Source of the DNA: Robinsoniella peoriensis
Lineage (GTDB): Bacteria > Bacillota > Clostridia > Lachnospirales > Lachnospiraceae
Reading direction: 5' to 3' (one strand)
Assembly (NCBI RefSeq): GCF_042680125.1
Contig: NZ_JBHTNY010000037.1
DNA: 64,000 nt
Positions 26,001 to 33,499 of this stretch are shown here, one piece after another (positions within the stretch are counted from its first letter, which is position 1; every line of letters starts with the position of its first letter). The notes below the pieces were generated by a model. It saw only the letters and a program-made list of their open reading frames with translations. It did no database searches and had not been told where the DNA came from. The translations under genes were made by a program, and so were the position numbers.

Positions 26001-28648
26001 TGTACATTGTCTACTAACCATCCATTGCTTCCGGTGTTCAGGAAATCATTTCTGACATTTTCTCCATACTCAATCCAGTTCTTCATATGGTCAATAACGG
26101 TAATCTTAAGTCCCGCTATTTCCGTCTTCATATCCTGTTCTACATCATATATGGCATTAAAGTAGTCTTTATAATTTTTCCTGGGATCATCCGGGTTCAT
26201 GTCACATGGAACTCTTAAAACGATATAGCTGTCCGGATTTTTCTGATAAATATCCCGCACCAGTTCTTTATAATTATTCTTAAATTCTTCTACGGTAAAT
26301 CCGGTGCCCGAAGAACCTGCCACTTCCCCTCTGGAAGACGCATCATTTGTTCCAAGCATCACCATTACCACATCCGGTTGGAACTGATTCAGCCTTCTGT
26401 CAATCTGATCCAGTGTCGTAGATACCGTTGCATTAGAAACACCCGTATTGATTACTACATCCTGTGCCCTGCCCTGCTCTCTTAAATATTTTTCAAACAG
26501 TTCAGGAACATTATCATAGCCATTTGTCAGGACTCCATGGGTAATACTATCCCCCATAAACAGATAAGTTACAGGACTCTGGCTGTTCATAAGATTTGTC
26601 ATATCTTCAATTTGATTCACATTCCCGTCTTTATGAGCCAAAGCCTGAGCCTGTCCATTTTGAGCAGCCGTAAACTTTATGTCCTTTAACTGGCGTTTCC
26701 GGTTTCCTTCATCGGAAGTCATACGAAGTACATACTCCGTTCCCGCTTTCAGTCCGGTAATCGTGAACGGCGCAGTTACCTGTTTCTTAGAAATTACCTG
26801 ACCTTCATAAGACAGCTCGTAATTCCAGTTCAGATCTGAATATCCTTCCGGTGCATTTACCTGAAGCTGATCTGCCGTTACCTGCACAACAGGGGATGCA
26901 TCTACTTTTAATAACGTAGGATTAACCGGTAAGTTAAATCCTGTATAAGCAGTTGTATGCCCAATACCAAGAGTTGTCTTAATTATATTTGCTATCTCCT
27001 GATGTCCCAGGGCAGTGAGATAATTCCCCGGATCCAGATAGGATGCATCCAGACCTGTGATATCTGCTACCAGGGTATCTTTTACTGCTGCTTCTTCGTT
27101 AATTGCTGCCGTATAGATACTGATCAGGGCATTGTCATCCTCCGAAAGCGAGGGTGCTGGGGTAATGATAAATGGGATTCTCTGATCCTCATAAAGTCTG
27201 TCAAGCAGTGCCCTGAGATTTGTCCGGAACTCTTCTGTACCAGCTTCCCCTTTTTCATAATCACTGCGGTCTACCATGATACCAACGGCTTTCGGTGCAT
27301 ACTGGTCAATGAACTTCTCATAATCCGCATTTACATCCGCGATAGTAAGTCCTGCCTGCGCCGTATTAAATACAAAACGGGAACGTTCTACGTAAGTTCC
27401 GCCCGCACGCAGATTATCTTCAAAGAATCCCACATAATTCTTAACTGGACCAATTTCATCAAACTTGGAAACTGCCGTATCCGATCCGGTCATTAACCAT
27501 GTATTTGCCGTTCCAGCTGCCTGCATAACGCTGAAATCATTCAAATCAGGAGCCTGCTGCGTCATTTCCTTTAATTGATTAACGGTAAAGCTTTGATCTG
27601 TTACAGTTACAAAATCAATTTTCCCATTAAAATTCCCCAGGGAATCAAATGCAGCTGCATTATAGATTCCGCCTCCAATGCCAAAATTCACATATGGCAG
27701 CTGGTTATTATTTATATTCTTATTAAATCCGGGATTCCAGCCGCTCCACCATGCGCTTGGGTAAAAGTTGTCACTTCCATCAACAACAATATAAGCATCC
27801 TCCGCCTGTCCCGAATGGAAGCTGACAGCGATGGTATGCCATTTATTATCCTTTAAGTTCACGGAATTTGTTAATAATCTTGCTTTCAGCCCATTGCTCT
27901 TGTCATTTCGAAAATAAGCCCGCAGCTCTCCGGCATTATTTACTCCAAAAACCATATTATAGCCGTCATCTGCGCCGGAACTTCCTGCTCCGAAGATTAC
28001 ACCGCTCGTGTTGGTCTTGAATTTAAAAATTATACTTCCACCGATATCATTTGTTCTTAGATTATTCAACACCTTCAGGTAAGGAGAGTCTGCTCCGCCA
28101 TATTCCTCAGATGTATAGTCAACGGCACCTGCCGCTGTACCGTCAAAAGTTCTGCCGCTCAGATTCAGATCAACTGCACGGGCATCTGCATTGCTTCCTT
28201 CAGCAAAATCTGTCTGTGCCTGTTTTCTCACATCCTCTAATAAATTTCCCGTCGTCTCTAACGGGGCTGCTAACACTTTAGCTTCTGTCTGAACTTCTGT
28301 TTCTGCTACAACTTCAGATTCTGTCTGAACATTCGATTCTGTCTGAACATTTGAATCTGCTGCCTCTTCCGTCTGAGCCTCAGATTCTGTCCCAGCTGCA
28401 TAAGGTTCCGTTACAGACTCATTCTGAACTTCAGAATTTGTCTGCAGCTGTGATTCCTGCAAGGCTTCTAAATGTTCCTGAGCTTCTGTCTCTGTCTGAC
28501 CTTCCGATTGAACCTGAATGTCATTCTGGTTATCAGCCCCCGCCTGAACCGGAAGGTATGCCGTCTGAAACACCATACAAAAACATAACATTATGGATAA
28601 AAATCTGGATATTCTTTTCTTCATGCCGCCCTTGTTTCCTCTCTTCAT
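20087..28648 (-). CDS. Giant secreted SGNH esterase / GH33 sialidase
   Basis: About 2,850 aa. Of several in-frame ATGs I prefer 28648, seven bases after GAGGA; 28672 and 28624 are possible. A signal peptide ends at PVQA. Order (numbered from 28672): Glu/Gln/Thr-rich linker 50-150; LamG-like lectin 165-370; a degenerate SGNH-like domain 375-570; a fibronectin-like domain 580-670; a complete SGNH esterase 690-935 (GDSIT near 706, GTND near 773, DNVHPNG near 890); LamG/CBM40-like 1135-1320; GH33 sialidase 1330-1790 with YRIPS near 1344 and four Asp-boxes (SFDNGKNW, SDDDGETW, SDDYGVTW, SNDSGTTW); Ig-like; NPCBM 2097-2257; FIVAR; Big2; two InlB/Flg_new-type repeats; two FN3. Three copies of a Cys-containing module lie at about 1027, 1898 and 2414. 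It should deacetylate and release sialic acids from mucin. There is no LPXTG anchor. Confidence 0.92.
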   Translation of the reverse strand: MKRGNKGGMKKRISRFLSIMLCFCMVFQTAYLPVQAGADNQNDIQVQSEGQTETEAQEHLEALQESQLQTNSEVQNESVTEPYAAGTESEAQTEEAADSNVQTESNVQTESEVVAETEVQTEAKVLAAPLETTGNLLEDVRKQAQTDFAEGSNADARAVDLNLSGRTFDGTAAGAVDYTSEEYGGADSPYLKVLNNLRTNDIGGSIIFKFKTNTSGVIFGAGSSGADDGYNMVFGVNNAGELRAYFRNDKSNGLKARLLTNSVNLKDNKWHTIAVSFHSGQAEDAYIVVDGSDNFYPSAWWSGWNPGFNKNINNNQLPYVNFGIGGGIYNAAAFDSLGNFNGKIDFVTVTDQSFTVNQLKEMTQQAPDLNDFSVMQAAGTANTWLMTGSDTAVSKFDEIGPVKNYVGFFEDNLRAGGTYVERSRFVFNTAQAGLTIADVNADYEKFIDQYAPKAVGIMVDRSDYEKGEAGTEEFRTNLRALLDRLYEDQRIPFIITPAPSLSEDDNALISIYTAAINEEAAVKDTLVADITGLDASYLDPGNYLTALGHQEIANIIKTTLGIGHTTAYTGFNLPVNPTLLKVDASPVVQVTADQLQVNAPEGYSDLNWNYELSYEGQVISKKQVTAPFTITGLKAGTEYVLRMTSDEGNRKRQLKDIKFTAAQNGQAQALAHKDGNVNQIEDMTNLMNSQSPVTYLFMGDSITHGVLTNGYDNVPELFEKYLREQGRAQDVVINTGVSNATVSTTLDQIDRRLNQFQPDVVMVMLGTNDASSRGEVAGSSGTGFTVEEFKNNYKELVRDIYQKNPDSYIVLRVPCDMNPDDPRKNYKDYFNAIYDVEQDMKTEIAGLKITVIDHMKNWIEYGENVRNDFLNTGSNGWLVDNVHPNGRGNMAMFQQILKETGLYKNDSVMSNYSYKFSDWADNSELAAEVTYDETKKEVSFDPAPLAAYENSIRDVTVSITDVNGVIVSKTSEYRADEHMKIRVPKDFIPYSAMVTGTDAMNKKQITFTASLKMEGDPECTCGISNLVFADRELVIPQDKDSIEISLEAAAEITGDCKAEGHSSKNITYVFEKAEDLQNIGTIRQNKLTVSKAGTIKVRVNALIPGTVASAEKTAVFSVKKEGQDPSVLFQKSEVKIVNGVPARPVDYTGTLDRLKGLTQGTITVRYKKAETGLMSLFSVSNNTQNATHTHVYVNDGTVGYEVRNNGTNVNTASAGVSNMTRDEWHTVTYAFSSTGTSVYFDGERVINNTNTGFVSSSQGVNTVDLGRTQRSGGGNQYPFTGSISYIEVRSDLLTEEQITDIHKVTLREEKEAELPEDAFKSEDQPLFYGGYQGSVYYRIPSLVTTKNGVVLAAIDKRQSGGGDQGNIDTAVRRSFDNGKNWTEGQTIINLPPGQQQHSLTIDAAMVEDEVNGRVFLMVDMFPESKAAMDTSLLEKGSGYKQVGDKSYCILRDYESVLNTTHNYTKTYTIREHGEVWLEGKTEADARPTDYRVPDFSTGELYKDDKPAGNIFLYTGSNAGELKVVRNMRIWSTYSDDDGETWSKPVDLTPMIKEDWMLFCGTGPGVGIQVKKGEHAGRLIVPIYVANQNWTSAQASTCIYSDDYGVTWKRTEKSPLEAEGIDLSTMNNDGIILTESQIVEMNDGTLIQFCRNNSGRLKYSVSNDSGTTWGAPIRDTNVTEVYCQLTATHYPELIDGKEAIILANPDGPKRNNGTVRIGLYNPENKSFEWKYSQLVKSGSYAYSCLSVLPNGDIGLFYEGDQPSMDFTSFNVEWIKADLTVPMKEPVIENVAMEISDNQIDFTVDFDSYMIKSGNPVLKFNLDGAEKEAAYVSGNTTKQFIFRYTGDTQITTGLTVTNVGVAAADAESEIGNALCMLPLESEFKFAPDGTPECTCKIEEIGLSPKEIIIPAKTEEYTVDLTGSIKESTCAKEGHAFRPVYTYTVADGEETGAVITGSKLKVSAAGTVRINVAVQLNDKSGNADCNITVKKAEPGETVNQAPAAKDPVPNQEVNSLKGRTFTAEDIAEDQDGDAIVITKIVSEPDSFIIAELSDGVVSLYGSNKGTSRMMVNVSDGKNVSTIVVPVSVTEEGSYDKTDYLSDHDYLDKENSSVGYWEGTGDKIKVDTNQDGGTMSLLDENGNRVSFNKGYGAHCTSTLIFNLPEGHNYKKFETYYGIDASKPAIAAVTFKITVDGTVIHTSDKALQSTSPMGFASVDISGAKTLKLEAIAKDGNIGSGHSQWSGAKLVSQEDPSQVTDKSVLEKKIAEAKAIKGDEYAQASYKKLSDAIDRAQEVLDAQETEQLEVFQQLQALKSAVKGLEKAVPADQVVVSLKTLSLEVGEGRRLYADVTTNDGKESNDQITWSSSRPEIAEVSANGKVTAAAPGKAVITATSTSGKTDSCTVTVNGCTCELRTPVFENQNVTIPYPESSRQIGLKAEAVLTGDCQMPGHADQSITYTYAITEDKEGIGSIKGDILTVSGAGTVKVSVTASVNDKTSSAAAAFYISREEAPVPKKYTAVFTGGAGAAGTAPAAIQAEAQGKITLPENTFTKDGYLFIGWSDGVKVYQANTRYTMPDRNITFMAQWQKKEEPTPATYQMSFDARGGKVSPASMTVTQGTVYGTLPVPTKSGYSFKGWFTAVSGGTQIQAGQVCSLKANTTVYAQWIRLTLKKPGKPTAVKASRNKSGSIRISWKKSSNATGYILYRYDSKTKKWSKVKTTKSTSYVNTGLKSGTDYKYKVKAYSQLGKEKKYSSYSSVLKTSTAPAKPRLTHAGKAGKGKAEIKWNKKSGTDGFVIYMKTNNGDYKKIASKSAKTLSYTKSGLKKGRSYRFRIRAYHKAGNKKIYSSYSASKRVKF

Positions 28649-28672
28649 CATACATTCCTCATCTTTCTTCAT

Positions 28673-29062
28673 TGATCAACCCTACCGAACTCAGCTGCGG
28701 TGATTTCTCAATGCTCCCTCCTCCCCTGGCAAATCTTTTTCAAGTCCCTCTCACCAATACTTACCTAATCTCCTTTTACGAATCCGGATGTGGACGATGC
28801 ATACATTATATCAAAAATTATTTCTTTTTTAAACATGTATTCGGAAGAATATTTCTTTTTCAGTAGTTGTAAACAATTTCTTATGCATTTGTTGATAAAT
28901 TTTTCTTCCATTTTGTCTATATTGTATAAGAACTACACAAAGATTTTGAGTGTTCCCTTATTTCAGATGGATTGTTACAGACAAATAATGTATGAAAAAG
29001 TATGTGTAAGCGTTTTTCCAATAAAAATAGCATAGGGAACCAATGCAGTTTTACATGCTCCA
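28673..29062. promoter_or_regulatory. Sialidase upstream region with cre-like site
   Basis: AT-rich, no gene. TATAAT on the minus strand near 28803 may be the sialidase -10. TGTAAGCGTTTTTC (29005-29018) matches the CcpA cre consensus at all but the last two positions, fitting carbon-catabolite control. A long hairpin (ATAGCATAGG / CCTATGCTAT, 29027-29080, with further inner pairing) followed by T-rich sequence lies at the right end and probably terminates transcription. Confidence 0.45.
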
Positions 29063-29080
29063 TTGATTTCCTATGCTATA

Positions 29081-29682
29081 TTTTTATTTAAAGATGAGGA
29101 AATTGATAATTACTTTGGATTTGCAATCGTGCTGAAACGTCTGAATATTTTCTGCAATGGTTTTCAAGTTGTCGGAGAGGCGAACAACGGAAAAACCGCT
29201 CTGGAGGAGATAAGTGCACTTTGCCCGGATATAGCCATAATCGACATCAATATGCCTGGATATAATGGACTGGAACTGAGCAGCCTGCTGTTGAAACGGG
29301 GAATTGACTGCAAATACATCATTTTAACCGGTTATAATGAATTTAAATATGCCCAACAGGCAGTCGACTGGGAGTCTCTGCTTACATCCTAAAACCCATA
29401 GACTATACACTGTTGCTGACAACCTTAAACGAACTGAAAAAGGACATTCTGTATGCTACCTCCCTACATCGTAAAATTAATGACCTGGAAACAGAAAAGA
29501 AGGAACTCCTGCTGGAACAATATTACAATGATCTGGTTAATTGTAATCTCAGCAGCCACGGTTCCATTTATTATGACAAAGCAATTCTCTCAGAAGATGC
29601 TTTTGCTCCGCAAATGCCGGCGCTCCCTCTCATTGCGTCACATCCTTTTACAATAAGAATAACCACAGAAGTAAATTGCTGA
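29081..29682 (+). pseudogene. Broken YesN-type response regulator
   Basis: Residues readable as a receiver domain: FKDEEIDNYFGFAIVLKRL, then GFQVVGEANNGKTALEEISALCPDIAIIDINMPGYNGLELSSLL and IILTGYNEFKYAQQAVD. Near 29370 the frame is lost by one base: the other frame continues with VSAYILKPIDYTLL and LTTLNELKKDILYA, the normal receiver ending (K of LKP). After a linker the reading ends at 29682, with no AraC-type DNA-binding domain. The start is also damaged, since the first residues are encoded by a terminator hairpin. No histidine kinase partner is nearby. It is a decayed regulator, not functional. Confidence 0.8.
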
Positions 29683-29693
29683 ACATTTACCAA

Positions 29694-29763
29694 TGTGGTT
29701 CCACACTAATAAATTTTTTTATGTGATTTTATCACAGAACTTCCTCTGCACTCATGATATAGT
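29694..29763 (+). promoter_or_regulatory. FNR/Crp-type site and promoter of the ferredoxin pair
   Basis: Palindrome TGTGATTTTATCACA (29722-29736) and a second TGTGGTTCCACA (29694-29705) lie upstream of TATAGT (29758-29763). With transcription starting near 29770 the first dyad is centred near -41, the position of a class II FNR/Crp activator site; no good -35 is seen. Anaerobic activation is a natural reading. Confidence 0.5.
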
Positions 29764-29792
29764 ACTATCAAACACTTGAATGGAGGAACAAT

Positions 29793-29996
29793 ATGGTTAA
29801 GAGAAAAGCACAAGTCAACCAAAATGATTGCGTAGCCTGCGGGGCATGCCAGAAGGTCTGTCCGAAATCCGCACTGTCAATCCATAGAGGCTGCTATGCT
29901 CTGGTAGACGAAAATTTATGTGTAGGATGTGGACTATGCACAAAAGTCTGCCCCACAAATGCGATCGATGTCATTAAGAAGGAGGTAACCTTATGA
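29793..29996 (+). CDS. 2[4Fe-4S] ferredoxin
   Basis: 67 aa with two complete cluster motifs: CVACGACQKVCPKS and CVGCGLCTKVCPTN, the standard bacterial two-cluster ferredoxin. A small soluble electron carrier, probably passing electrons to or from the membrane protein that follows. GGAGG precedes the ATG. It overlaps the next gene by 4 bp (ATGA), so translation is coupled. Confidence 0.92.
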   Translation: MVKRKAQVNQNDCVACGACQKVCPKSALSIHRGCYALVDENLCVGCGLCTKVCPTNAIDVIKKEVTL

Positions 29997-30574
29997 AGCA
30001 AAAACGCTGGTACGATTATCTTTGGCTATGGTCCATCATTTTCTTTATCCTGGGTTTTTTCAATATTCTTTTTGCCTGGCTTGGTATGATTGAATTTGTA
30101 TTACCTCTGGCAATATCCTTATTTGCCAAAAACAAGGCCTTTTGTAATTCATTTTGCGGCAGAGGGCAGCTGTTGAACCTATTAGGCAGTAAATTCAAAT
30201 TGTCCAGAAATAAACCCACCCCAAAATGGATCTATTCCAACTGGTTTCGTTACGGTTTCCTAATCTTTTTTTTGGTGATGTTCATACAGATGGTATTTTC
30301 AACCTATCTGGTATTTTCAGGGGCAACCAGCCTGAATACGGTTATTAAATTGCTATGGACCATCAAAGTACCCTGGCATTGGGCCTACACCGCTAATCTT
30401 GCATCTCCCTGGATCGCCCATTTTGCATTTGGCTTCTATAGCATTATGTTGACATCAACTATCCTCGGCATTGTCGTAATGCTTTTATACCGCCCCCGTA
30501 CCTGGTGCTCATTTTGCCCCATGGGAACAATGACCCAGATGATATGTAAAGCGCATAACCATAAGGAACAGTAA
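29993..30574 (+). CDS. NapH/YccM-like membrane iron-sulfur protein
   Basis: 193 aa with four to five membrane helices and two cysteine motifs facing the cytoplasm: FCNSFCGRGQLLN near 42-53 and WCSFCPMGTMTQM near 172-184, as in the NapH/NosR/RnfB-linked family of membrane ferredoxin-like proteins. It is shorter than NapH because the extra C-terminal ferredoxin domain is missing; the separate upstream ferredoxin may supply it. The partner enzyme is not in the window. AAGGAGG precedes the ATG. Confidence 0.8.
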   Translation: MKQKRWYDYLWLWSIIFFILGFFNILFAWLGMIEFVLPLAISLFAKNKAFCNSFCGRGQLLNLLGSKFKLSRNKPTPKWIYSNWFRYGFLIFFLVMFIQMVFSTYLVFSGATSLNTVIKLLWTIKVPWHWAYTANLASPWIAHFAFGFYSIMLTSTILGIVVMLLYRPRTWCSFCPMGTMTQMICKAHNHKEQ

Positions 30575-30591
30575 AGAAGCGCCTTATTTAT

Positions 30592-30624
30592 AAAAGCCTC
30601 AGTGTGGCTCGCACTGAGGCTTTT
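30592..30624. terminator. Bidirectional terminator between Fe-S genes and CRISPR array 1
   Basis: Perfect 13-bp stem AAAAGCCTCAGTG / CACTGAGGCTTTT. With A-run and T-run on its two sides it can end both the ferredoxin operon and, from the other side, the minus-strand array 1 transcript. Confidence 0.85.
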
Positions 30625-30650
30625 GGCTTGTCTTGTACCTTTACATATTT

Positions 30651-31975
30651 GATTTAATATATCTTATATGGATATTAATGTTAGCGGCTAGACTTCTAAT
30701 CACTTCGGTTGTTAGTTTTAATGCGTTCTATATTACTATTAATCAATTCAGAATCAGAATACGTATATCTCACCATAATGTTTCAATACATCCTATATTA
30801 CTATTAATCATGAAAATTGAAAAGTCTGAGCTGTCAAAGAAAATGTTTCAATACATCCTATATTACTATTAATCAGAAATATATGGAATATGGCGGATAT
30901 AACGTTAAGTTTCAATACATCCTATATTACTATTAATCACGTTTCGATGACTCGGGCAAAGAACAGGATTTAGTTTCAATACATCCTATATTACTATTAA
31001 TCACCTCTTCAATTGTTTTATTTAAACAAAATATTCGTTTCAATACATCCTATATTACTATTAATCATCTGTCCCGAAATAACTTCCTGCCGTACCTGGT
31101 GTTTCAATACATCCTATATTACTATTAATCCTGGCAATGTTAAACATGATCCGGGTAAATGGTCATAGTTTCAATACATCCTATATTACTATTAATCAGA
31201 TTATTTGGAATGGATTTTAATTAACCAAATTGTTTCAATACATCCTATATTACTATTAATCATAAAGAAAAACGATTTAGATCAGTATAACGACCGTTTC
31301 AATACATCCTATATTACTATTAATCTTAATAACAATAGCAAAATATCTAAAAGTATCCGCGTTTCAATACATCCTATATTACTATTAATCGAAGTTAACA
31401 GTGTAGAATAAAAGGGATATTTCAGTTTCAATACATCCTATATTACTATTAATCTATACAACGCTATTCGTTGTTTGTCAACCTTTATTTGTTTCAATAC
31501 ATCCTATATTACTATTAATCACAAAGAAACTTTTTAACAGTCAGTATGTTAATTAGTTTCAATACATCCTATATTACTATTAATCGCTAGGTGATCTTCT
31601 GGATAAGATCATAAATGGCGGGTTTCAATACATCCTATATTACTATTAATCGGTGTTTCCTACTTTGATTTCTTCTTCGTTTCCGTTTCAATACATCCTA
31701 TATTACTATTAATCTTTGATGATACTTTTGTACAATCTTTGGATGTTACGTTTCAATACATCCTATATTACTATTAATCGAAAATCCATATGAGAAATCA
31801 GAGGTTGAAAATATGTTTCAATACATCCTATATTACTATTAATCAACGTTCACACAAGTTGCGCCAATTACGAAACTTGTTTCAATACATCCTATATTAC
31901 TATTAATCCAGAACTGAATTGGAATAAAACCATAAAATATTTGACGTTTCAATACATCCTATATTACTATTAATC
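30651..31975 (-). CRISPR. Type I-B CRISPR array 1 (19 intact + 2 decayed repeats)
   Basis: Nineteen identical 30-bp repeats from 30780 to 31975, with spacers of 33-37 bp, and two decayed repeats at the far end (30715-30744 and 30651-30680), each with a spacer of normal length. In the transcribed (minus) direction the repeat begins GATTAATAGTAATATAGG and ends ATTGAAAC, the 8-nt crRNA tag of type I-B, so transcription runs from the 31975 end. The decayed repeats mark the old end, and the leader lies at 31976-32151, between cas2 and the array. Repeat starts on the plus strand include 30780, 30845, 30909, 31101, 31491, 31750 and 31946. Confidence 0.97.
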
Positions 31976-32151
31976 CAACGCATTTCCGCCATTCTTCCCC
32001 TTAACTATACCCCACATCCCCCATAAAATCAACCCTTTCCACATATTTTCCCAGGCGCCAATGATTTTCATCCATTATCCTTCACATCTCTGTTTTTTCC
32101 TATATCTACAGTCTTTTTCAGACTTTCCTTATACAGGCACCTGGTAAATTA
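31976..32151 (-). promoter_or_regulatory. CRISPR array 1 leader
   Basis: Begins next to the first repeat with CAACGCATTTCC, shared with leader 2. TTTTCCTATAT (32095-32105) and CCTGGTAAATT (32140-32150) occur at 120 and 165 bp from the repeat, almost the same distances as in leader 2. The outermost motif abuts the cas2 stop codon. Confidence 0.8.
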
Positions 32152-32442
32152 TTATAAGATTAAATCCTCTCCCGTCGCAACATCACGCTTTCCCAGAATC
32201 TCCTCTCCAAACACATTATCATTCATTAATTTAATAATACATACAAAATCTTCTTCTTTGTCAATGACCTTATTTATATCTGTTCTGAGTTCAATCAACT
32301 TAGAAGGTGTAATTTCTCCACGAAATACGGAATACTGAAAATGTGATAAATATTTTTTGCAAACTTTAAATACCTTCTGAACCCGTTTTTCATTGACGTC
32401 ATAAAATACAAAAGCATAATTATAAGATGGCTGTTTTTTCAT
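32152..32442 (-). CDS. cas2: CRISPR adaptation endonuclease Cas2
   Basis: 96 aa, ferredoxin-like fold starting YNYAFVFYDVNEKRVQKVFKVCKKY, with the family Asp in FYDV and SVFRGEIT. It forms the integration complex with Cas1. Its ATG overlaps the cas1 stop by one base (TAATG), with AAGGAGG upstream inside cas1. Last cas gene, followed at once by leader 1. Confidence 0.95.
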   Translation of the reverse strand: MKKQPSYNYAFVFYDVNEKRVQKVFKVCKKYLSHFQYSVFRGEITPSKLIELRTDINKVIDKEEDFVCIIKLMNDNVFGEEILGKRDVATGEDLIL

Positions 32443-33440
32443 TAAATTCCCTCCTTAAGCGAGAATGGAATAAACTCTTTATCTTCCAGCACAAATTTGA
32501 TTAATTTATAGCAATCTAATTTAATTGCAGTTCGGTAGCTCACTTTTCTTTTTAATCTTGGATGGACAAAAACGGATTCCATACGCTGTTCAAAGGCTTC
32601 CACAAAAACTTTACGTCCCTCCTCATTCAGAAGACAGTAATTTACTTTTTTGTCAAAATGTTTTTCTACCTGTAAACGACGGTAATTTACTAAATCAAAT
32701 ATGGTTTTATACACGATGACTGGTTTAAAAACCTCGCTCATATCAAGACTTAATGAAAATCGCCCTTCTGATGGTTCATGCAGATAACTAATCCTCTGGT
32801 CCAGATGTGTCCGATAAATTGCTGAAATCGTTTTTGTATATAGCAGTGTATTACCAAATGAAATTAATGCATTGATGGGATTATCCGGCGGACGCTTTAC
32901 TCTTTTATTCATAATAAAGTCTTCCGGCAGAAAATATTTAAATGTTCCATAAAATTTAATCCATGCTTCTCCTTCGTATGACATTAACTCTGCAGGAGTT
33001 TTTGCTCTTTGAACCCGACTGGGAAATTCTTTTTTTAACCAGTCTATCGTTTCTTTTACCTCTTTCTTTTCATGCTTATAATAATGGTACAGCACTTCTC
33101 CCATATTAACCCCAATACCATTCACAATAGCTTTTGCAATTTTCATTCTGGTATTATGGTATGCCTCAACCTGTCTTACAAGCAGTCGGCCGCTATTATA
33201 ATGATTTCTCGGATAAAATGTCCCACTGTATCCTTCATAGTAGTTAAAGAAATGGACGATTACCTGATTTTGACTGAAAAAATCCAGCAATTTCGTGTTG
33301 AATGATACCTCATTTAAGCAATAAATTTCTTTTGTATTTTCAATTGGAATATAAATATTTTTTCCATCTTTCCGAAAGCACAGGGAATTATCTTTTCTTG
33401 TCAATTCACCCATAGACATTAAATATTTTGTAGATCCCAT
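32442..33440 (-). CDS. cas1: CRISPR integrase Cas1
   Basis: 332 aa from the ATG at 33440, chosen because AAGGAGG lies just before it. An N-terminal beta domain (KYLMSMGELTRKDNSLCFRK) is followed by the helical catalytic domain with the metal ligands in MSYEGEAW (Glu), YLHEPSEGRFSLSLDMSEVFKP (His and Asp). It inserts new spacers with Cas2, at the leader ends of both arrays. The gene sits 59 bp after cas4. Confidence 0.96.
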   Translation of the reverse strand: MGSTKYLMSMGELTRKDNSLCFRKDGKNIYIPIENTKEIYCLNEVSFNTKLLDFFSQNQVIVHFFNYYEGYSGTFYPRNHYNSGRLLVRQVEAYHNTRMKIAKAIVNGIGVNMGEVLYHYYKHEKKEVKETIDWLKKEFPSRVQRAKTPAELMSYEGEAWIKFYGTFKYFLPEDFIMNKRVKRPPDNPINALISFGNTLLYTKTISAIYRTHLDQRISYLHEPSEGRFSLSLDMSEVFKPVIVYKTIFDLVNYRRLQVEKHFDKKVNYCLLNEEGRKVFVEAFEQRMESVFVHPRLKRKVSYRTAIKLDCYKLIKFVLEDKEFIPFSLKEGI

Positions 33441-33499
33441 GTTTTCCTCCTTCGCCTGACAATTTTTCAAAGCATAATACTGAACCAGTTTTATTCATC

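Noticed and set aside
20212..28281. Many plus-strand frames inside the sialidase gene
   Set aside because: Antisense shadows of a single well-supported gene.
30633..31411. Open frames rich in SIHPILLLI
   Set aside because: Same reason, in array 1.
31521..31555. Spacer sharing TTTTAACAGTCA with an array 2 spacer at 42789-42824
   Set aside because: Only 12 bases match, which can arise by chance among 50 spacers; not called as a common target.
30651..31975. Plus-strand transcription of the arrays
   Set aside because: The ATTGAAAC tag, decayed repeats at the low-coordinate ends and the shared leaders at the high-coordinate ends all point to the minus strand.
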